Assembly (NCBI GenBank): GCA_945947715.1
Contig: CAMEYZ010000016.1
Location: 1-19,386, forward strand
DNA length: 19,386 bases
From: an uncultured Clostridia bacterium
GTDB lineage: Bacteria; Bacillota; Clostridia; Oscillospirales; Ruminococcaceae
Direction: 5' to 3'
Part shown: positions 15,288 through 19,386 of the stretch, piece after piece
Numbering within the stretch: the stretch's first letter is position 1
Layout of the letters: each line of letters begins with the position of its first letter
Translations under genes and position numbers: made by a program
Notes under the pieces: generated by a model
Database searches by the model: none
The model's input: only the letters and a program-made list of their open reading frames with translations
Told to the model about the DNA's origin: nothing

Positions 15288-16070
15288 ATGAACAGCAGCT
15301 TTAAGGTCGATTTGAAAATTGCCGGCTCCAATGTCAAAAAAATTGCTATCGGAAATTCACAGGACAGGGGAGCCAGGGACTATCAGGAGGACAGCTTTGG
15401 TTTCTCCTCACTTGACAGTGCTTCTGTGTCACAGTATGGCTTTACAGCCGCTGTGGCCGATGGAATGGGCGGACTTTCCTGTGGCGATAAGATAAGCGCA
15501 TTTACAGTCTCGTCTATGATCGGAATGAAGCTCGAAGCAGACGGACGGCCTGTTCATATAAGGCTGACCCGCCTTATGAGGGAGATCAATCAGAGAGTCG
15601 CGGAAAGTGGTCTCGGGGGAGGCTGCACTGCGGCAGCGGTCATATGTACAAAGGACGGAGTTTTCTGGTGCTCGGTGGGGGACAGCAGGATATATCTTTT
15701 CAGAAATGAGTCGCTCTGTCGTCTTACCGAGGATTCCGATTATCATAATGTTCTCTTCGAACAGGTGATAGGCGGTGAGCTCAGCTGTACCCAGGCGGCA
15801 ATGGACCCTCAGAAGGATTCTCTTGCAGAGTATATCGGCTATAACGGCGAAATAACTCCCGATGTAAATATCCGTCCCTTTATTCCCCAAAAGGGCGACA
15901 GGATACTGATATGCACTGACGGTGTTTACAATGCTGTTTCCGATGATGAGCTGTCCTGTTCACTGCTTATGCATGCACAGGAAGCAGCCAATGACATAAT
16001 GAACAAAATAATGATGAAAAATTATTCCAATCAGGATAATTATACCTCTGTGGTCCTTGAGTTTTTATAA
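15288..16070 (+). CDS. PP2C-family Ser/Thr protein phosphatase (soluble)
   Basis: Metal-dependent dephosphorylation of Ser/Thr phosphoproteins in the cytoplasm. The 260 residues are close to a bare PP2C catalytic domain. Motifs: R-D-Y-Q-E34-D35, ADGMGG (Asp58-Gly59), the GGGCTAAAV strand, GDSR (Asp132), ICTDGV (Asp211) and Q-D250-N-Y-T. These are the metal and phosphate ligands of PrpC/Stp-type phosphatases. No membrane segment. The ATG is 1 nt after the FHA gene stop with no clear Shine-Dalgarno, so translation is probably coupled to the gene before. The expected substrates are the locus kinase, the FHA linker or the protease-FHA protein (inference). Confidence 0.92.
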   Translation: MNSSFKVDLKIAGSNVKKIAIGNSQDRGARDYQEDSFGFSSLDSASVSQYGFTAAVADGMGGLSCGDKISAFTVSSMIGMKLEADGRPVHIRLTRLMREINQRVAESGLGGGCTAAAVICTKDGVFWCSVGDSRIYLFRNESLCRLTEDSDYHNVLFEQVIGGELSCTQAAMDPQKDSLAEYIGYNGEITPDVNIRPFIPQKGDRILICTDGVYNAVSDDELSCSLLMHAQEAANDIMNKIMMKNYSNQDNYTSVVLEFL

Positions 16071-16083
16071 GAAAGGAATTAAA

Positions 16084-17496
16084 ATGATGAAAAGAATATC
16101 AAAGCTTATCAGTATACTTTTTGCGGCGATAATTGCTGTTGCTGCAATTCCCGTGACGGTTTTCGCCGATGAAATGAGCGGACTTGAAAAGGCTCAGAAC
16201 AGCGTCGTTTATGTCACTACAGATTTTTCGACTTACTGGTTTAAGGATTTTTCCTACGGCTATGGAAGAGTTTCAGGAAGCGGCTTTGCTATAGGCGACC
16301 CCGCTCAGCCTGTGGAGTATATCGTAACGAACTCTCATGTCGTTTCCGATGAACTTCAAAACGTGGGAGATGTGGTTACGGTATGGTTTTCGGAAATGGC
16401 AAACAAGTTTATGATAGCAGAAATCTATGCCATTGATTTTGAAAAGGATCTGTGCGTTCTCAGACTTCCTGAACCGACTACGGAAAGAAATGCAGTGACC
16501 TTTACCGAATCAGCTTCGGTTAAGGTAAGCGATAAGGTCTATGCTCTCGGATTCCCCGATTACGGCGATGTGGGACAGAATTATGCCACAATGAACGTTA
16601 ACGACCTTATTATGACTGATGGTATCATATCCAAAAAATACCGCGTTAATTTCAACGGAAGCGTTGGCTTTGACGCATATATGCACAGCGCTGCGATTTC
16701 TCACGGAAATTCAGGCGGACCTCTTGTTAACGAAAAGGGCGAGGTCATCGGAATAAACACATGGGTAACTACTGTGGATGAAGCAACTGCTGCGGGTGCG
16801 ATAGCAACTGTTGTTGATGAGCTGATTCCCATTCTTGACAGAAATAAGGTGCCCTATACTATGTCGTCAGACGCTGCAGCTGTCCATAATTCAGGCAATG
16901 CTGCAGATGATTCAGCGATTTCCGAAGAAACTGCTGCAACTGAGACTGAGGCAGTCACCGAAGTGACAACGCAGACCGAAGCTGTGTCCCAGCCTGAGGC
17001 TGTGCCCGTATCTGAGTCCGAGGCTAAGTCCAACAACACAGTTTTAGTGATCGTTCTTATAGCTGTTGTTGTAGCTGCTGCAGCTGTTATCGTAGTAGTA
17101 GTCACAAGAAATAAGAAGGCTCCTGCTCCTCAGCCTGTCCCTCAGCCTGTCCCTGTACAGCAGCCGGCTGCTGCTCCTTCGGCTCAGACTGCGGTTATTG
17201 CAGGTATGAAGGGCTTACTGGCAGGAAGACAGTATAGTGTCAACGGCAGTGTTATTATGGGCAGAAATACTCAGAAATGCTCGGTATGCTTCCCTGTTGA
17301 TGCTCCGGGTATCTCCGGCGTGCATTGCGAGATCAGACGTAACGGCAGCGGATATGAGATAATCGACAGAGGTTCAAGCTGCGGCACCTTCCTTGGAAGC
17401 GGACAGAAGCGCGTTCCTGACGTTCCCGTAGAGCTTCCCAACGGTACATATTTCTATCTCGGAAGCTCCGAACAGCTTTTCCAGATCAAGTACTGA
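16084..17496 (+). CDS. Membrane-anchored trypsin-like protease with cytoplasmic FHA domain
   Basis: A 470-residue protein in three parts. An N-terminal signal peptide (1-28, ending around VFADE) is followed by a DegP/HtrA-like serine protease domain (about 32-255). Its triad residues are His85 in TNSHVV, Asp122 in EKDLCVL and Ser210 in HGNSGGP. No PDZ domain follows; instead there is a Thr/Glu-rich linker. A transmembrane helix (about 319-341, followed by TRNKK) leads to a Pro/Gln-rich linker and a C-terminal FHA domain (about 370-470). The FHA has GR at 393-394 and S-G-V-H at 411-414; the conserved Asn of the later turn is Cys433. By the positive-inside rule the protease lies outside and the FHA inside. 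The start has AAAGGA 6 nt upstream; ATG 16087 is an equal choice. It sits between two PP2C genes. Confidence 0.9.
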   Translation: MMKRISKLISILFAAIIAVAAIPVTVFADEMSGLEKAQNSVVYVTTDFSTYWFKDFSYGYGRVSGSGFAIGDPAQPVEYIVTNSHVVSDELQNVGDVVTVWFSEMANKFMIAEIYAIDFEKDLCVLRLPEPTTERNAVTFTESASVKVSDKVYALGFPDYGDVGQNYATMNVNDLIMTDGIISKKYRVNFNGSVGFDAYMHSAAISHGNSGGPLVNEKGEVIGINTWVTTVDEATAAGAIATVVDELIPILDRNKVPYTMSSDAAAVHNSGNAADDSAISEETAATETEAVTEVTTQTEAVSQPEAVPVSESEAKSNNTVLVIVLIAVVVAAAAVIVVVVTRNKKAPAPQPVPQPVPVQQPAAAPSAQTAVIAGMKGLLAGRQYSVNGSVIMGRNTQKCSVCFPVDAPGISGVHCEIRRNGSGYEIIDRGSSCGTFLGSGQKRVPDVPVELPNGTYFYLGSSEQLFQIKY

Positions 17497-17517
17497 TAGT
17501 TCACGAGGAAAAATAAC

Positions 17518-18807
17518 ATGATTTTTGATATTGCGAAATATACAAATCCCGGAGGGCGCGAAATCAACGAGGATTCAATGCTGTGCAAAAATGGTGTGTG
17601 GGTCGTTGCGGACGGTCTCGGAGGTCATGCCGACGGCGAAAAGGCGTCGGCTGAGGCAGTGCGCTTCCTTGACGATAACTGCTGCGGCGGCTATACCGAC
17701 GAAAACATAGCAGAGCTTCTGGAGGGGGCAAACTCTGCCGTATGCAGACTGAACGTTCCCGGACGGTCCACTGTTGCAGCGGCGTTTGCCGAGAACGGTG
17801 TTTTTCGCATGGCAAACGCAGGCGACAGCAGAGTATATTATTTCAGGGACGGAAAGATCATCGCGCAGACAAAGGATCATTCCGTGTGTCAGGCGTCAGT
17901 GGATATGGGCATGATGAGTCCCGACGATATCCGTGGGAGCGAGGACCGTTCAAGTCTGCTCAAGGTCCTTGGAAACGACAGCGCCCTGAATATCAAAAAG
18001 CGATACCCTTCAATAGAGATAAAAAGCGGCGATGCATTTCTCGTGTGCAGCGATGGCTTCTGGGAGTATGTCCTCGAAGCTGAAATGGAAGCTGACCTGC
18101 TGAAATCTGACAGCGCAGAGGCATGGCTGTCACATATGCTGAAAAGGCATCTTATCCGCGCTGAAAATCATGGCGACAACTATACCGTCATATGCGGATT
18201 TATCTACAGAGAAGCTTCTGATGGTGCGGGAGGTACAGCAAAAATTGTCCGTCCCTCCATTATAGTTGTGGCGGCAGCAGTTGCTTTGTTTGCTGCGGCT
18301 TCGGGACTGATAGCTCTGCTTTCCTCCGAAAAGCATGATGTTGATACTATGCTGACTGAAACGTATTCGGTCACAGAGACCTCTTCTATATCGGAGGAAA
18401 CCTTCGAAACGGATATCACTGAGTCGGAAACGGAAGAGACCACCGATGAGACAGAAATGTCCTCAGAAACGGAAGTGTCCTCAGAGACTGAAATAACTGA
18501 AACGGAAGTAGTCGAGGAAATCACCGAGGAAACGGAAGTGACCTCCTTGGAAACTGAAATTACAGAGTCAGAAACAGATGAGACTGTTCCTGATGAAGTG
18601 GAGGTTACAGAAGAGACTGAGACTGAAGAGACTGAGACCGAAGAATCTGAATCTGCTGATGAAGAAACGTATACAGAATCTGAAACGATCCCGGAAACTA
18701 TTACCGATACAGAAACGCTGTGGTCATGTATCACATCGCCTGCGTACTTCGAAGCTGACAACGAGGAGACTGCTTCAAAGACCACTACGGCTCCAATTCT
18801 TCGATGA
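17518..18807 (+). CDS. Membrane PP2C phosphatase with extracytoplasmic Thr/Glu-rich tail
   Basis: A 429-residue protein. The N-terminal PP2C domain (about 1-230) has E18-D19 in REINEDS, ADGLGGH (Asp32-Gly33), GDSRVYYF (Asp103), VCSDGF (Asp179) and G-D220-N-Y-T, all metal sites intact. One transmembrane helix at about 245-268 is followed by a tail of about 160 residues built almost wholly of Thr, Ser, Glu and Asp, largely E-T-E-x steps. The catalytic domain should be cytoplasmic and the tail outside, perhaps crossing or binding the cell wall, or glycosylated. The gene follows the protease-FHA gene by 21 bp with a GAGGAAAA ribosome binding site. The C-terminus may have been altered by a frameshift: the next 230 bases hold a protein-like frame without its own ribosome binding site. 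Confidence 0.88.
   Translation: MIFDIAKYTNPGGREINEDSMLCKNGVWVVADGLGGHADGEKASAEAVRFLDDNCCGGYTDENIAELLEGANSAVCRLNVPGRSTVAAAFAENGVFRMANAGDSRVYYFRDGKIIAQTKDHSVCQASVDMGMMSPDDIRGSEDRSSLLKVLGNDSALNIKKRYPSIEIKSGDAFLVCSDGFWEYVLEAEMEADLLKSDSAEAWLSHMLKRHLIRAENHGDNYTVICGFIYREASDGAGGTAKIVRPSIIVVAAAVALFAAASGLIALLSSEKHDVDTMLTETYSVTETSSISEETFETDITESETEETTDETEMSSETEVSSETEITETEVVEEITEETEVTSLETEITESETDETVPDEVEVTEETETEETETEESESADEETYTESETIPETITDTETLWSCITSPAYFEADNEETASKTTTAPILR
18611..18640 (+). repeat. 15-bp tandem repeat in the Thr/Glu tail
   Basis: Two copies of a 15-bp unit (AAGAGACTGAGACTG, second copy one mismatch) encode E-T-E-T-E steps inside the phosphatase tail. Similar GAAACGGAAGTG-type blocks occur around 18460-18540, so the tail probably grew by slippage and can vary in length between strains. 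Confidence 0.7.
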
Positions 18808-18838
18808 CCCTTGCCAAGGCTTACATATTTTAAGCTGC

Positions 18839-19063
18839 ATGACGGGTCGTCACATACCGAGGAAAGACATAAAAAATATACCCTTCGGCGATACGACATT
18901 CAAGCACTTTTACTGCGATTTGTATGGCGATTTTTACAAGCTGGAAGTCAACGGAGCGTATCTTACTATTGACATAGATACAGACAGTACATATCTGCAA
19001 CGGATAGCTGAAACATATATCCTGCCCAGCATATATGTTTATTCTGCACGTGTTGATTCTTAA
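18839..19063 (+). other. Protein-like frame of 74 codons: frameshifted phosphatase tail or small gene
   Basis: Between the PP2C gene and the kinase gene, a frame shifted relative to the phosphatase reads from ATG 18839 to TAA 19063. The peptide is non-repetitive and protein-like, with KHFYCDLYGDFYKLEVNGAY and LTIDIDTDSTYLQRIAETY. No Shine-Dalgarno precedes the ATG. The frame is open further upstream only as a shadow of the Thr/Glu tail. It may be the old C-terminal domain of the phosphatase, cut off by a frameshift between about 18700 and 18807, or a poorly translated small gene. I do not recognise the domain. Confidence 0.35.
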
Positions 19064-19074
19064 AGGAGTTTGCT

Positions 19075-19386
19075 ATGATAGAAATAAATAAAGGAAACCT
19101 GTGCGAAAGCTGCTTTGCCGAGATATCGGAAGAGCCCTGCCCGCACTGCGGCTATTCAGCGGAAAGCTATGTCCGCGACCCTGCGGTTCTGCCCTGCGGA
19201 AGCGCTCTTATGGGACGATATGCAGTGGGCAGAGTAATAGGAATGGGCGGCTTCGGCATTACATATCTTGCATATGATATCAAAATGGGGCGCAAGATCG
19301 CTATCAAGGAGTTTGTCCCTTTCGAACTAGCGTCGAGAATTTCAGTCCACGAAACTGTCTTCGTCTCGTTCATAGATTATTCAACG
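19075..19386 (+). CDS. Zinc-ribbon Ser/Thr protein kinase, N-terminal part (runs off the window)
   Basis: The first 104 codons of a eukaryotic-type protein kinase, open to the window end. An N-terminal zinc ribbon has C10-E-S-C13 and C22-P-H-C25. The kinase domain begins at about residue 49 with the glycine loop VIGMGGFGITYLAYD (54-68) and the ATP-binding lysine in IAIKEF (Lys78). The following PFELASR replaces the usual region leading to helix C, as in many bacterial kinases of this type. Catalytic loop and any membrane or sensor part lie outside the window. AAAGGAG (19062-19068) precedes the ATG by 6 nt. The gene lies downstream of two PP2C phosphatases and two FHA proteins, so it is the likely writer of the phosphothreonine marks of this locus. 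Confidence 0.9.
   Translation, partial: MIEINKGNLCESCFAEISEEPCPHCGYSAESYVRDPAVLPCGSALMGRYAVGRVIGMGGFGITYLAYDIKMGRKIAIKEFVPFELASRISVHETVFVSFIDYST

Noticed and set aside
18578..18838. Plus-strand frame rich in Arg/Leu/Lys overlapping the phosphatase tail
   Set aside because: Out-of-frame shadow of the repeat tail; only the part after 18839 reads like protein and is listed separately with low confidence.
18204..18899. Long minus-strand frame of 231 codons, Ser/Val-rich
   Set aside because: It is the antisense shadow of the Thr/Glu repeat tail of the phosphatase; its Ser-Val repetition mirrors the GAAAC/GAGAC repeats, and the plus-strand gene has intact PP2C motifs.
1..19386. CRISPR arrays, tRNA or rRNA genes, intact insertion sequences
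   Set aside because: I saw no regularly spaced repeats, no tRNA cloverleaf or rRNA stretches, and no transposase motifs on either strand; the only mobile traces are the terminase remnant and the long inverted repeat.

Overview
The window looks like chromosome from a Gram-positive Clostridia bacterium, most likely a Ruminococcus-type Oscillospiraceae. This is inferred from GGAGG-type ribosome binding sites, a lipobox lipoprotein, TTG starts, strong TTGACT-17-TATAAT promoters, FtsX-type ABC exporters with an OmpR/VanS-like two-component system, and zinc-ribbon FHA and Ser/Thr kinase proteins of a kind I associate with that group. I ran no search, so the genus is an inference.

Left region (1-2215): a serine O-acetyltransferase gene (cysE type) sits behind a leader whose segments can form two mutually exclusive hairpins, one touching its ribosome binding site. 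Right after it is a good ribosome binding site and a start codon for an ORF that stops after seven residues. The sequence then becomes an opposite-strand phage remnant: a small gene in the terminase small-subunit position and a terminase large-subunit gene cut at about residue 240. An orphan plus-strand terminator lies beyond it. The simplest reading is that phage debris replaced or interrupted the gene that followed cysE, perhaps cysK.

Middle region (2225-8596): a strong promoter drives an M13 (neprilysin/PepO-like) zinc-peptidase lipoprotein, an 821-residue FtsX-type permease and its ATPase, apparently as one operon. A palindrome and a probable promoter precede an unrecognised 224-residue protein. 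A 140-bp long inverted repeat follows, between two convergent genes.

Second transporter (8596-13780, minus strand): response regulator and histidine kinase overlap by 4 bp and are followed by an ABC ATPase and a 786-residue FtsX permease. A TTAAG-N5-CTTAA palindrome lies just upstream of the ATPase at a weak promoter and is a candidate response-regulator site.

Right region (13865-19386, plus strand): a phospho-signalling locus. A small HTH regulator has its own promoter. A second promoter precedes, in order, a zinc-ribbon/FHA protein with repeated F-P-x-T-x-P motifs, a soluble PP2C phosphatase, a membrane-anchored trypsin-like protease with a C-terminal FHA domain, a membrane-anchored PP2C phosphatase with a long Thr/Ser/Glu tail, and a Ser/Thr kinase cut by the window edge. 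Kinase, two phosphatases and two FHA readers in one run imply a reversible threonine-phosphorylation circuit. The protease-FHA protein could join an extracytoplasmic protease to that circuit. This is the part of the window most likely to be a little-described system.
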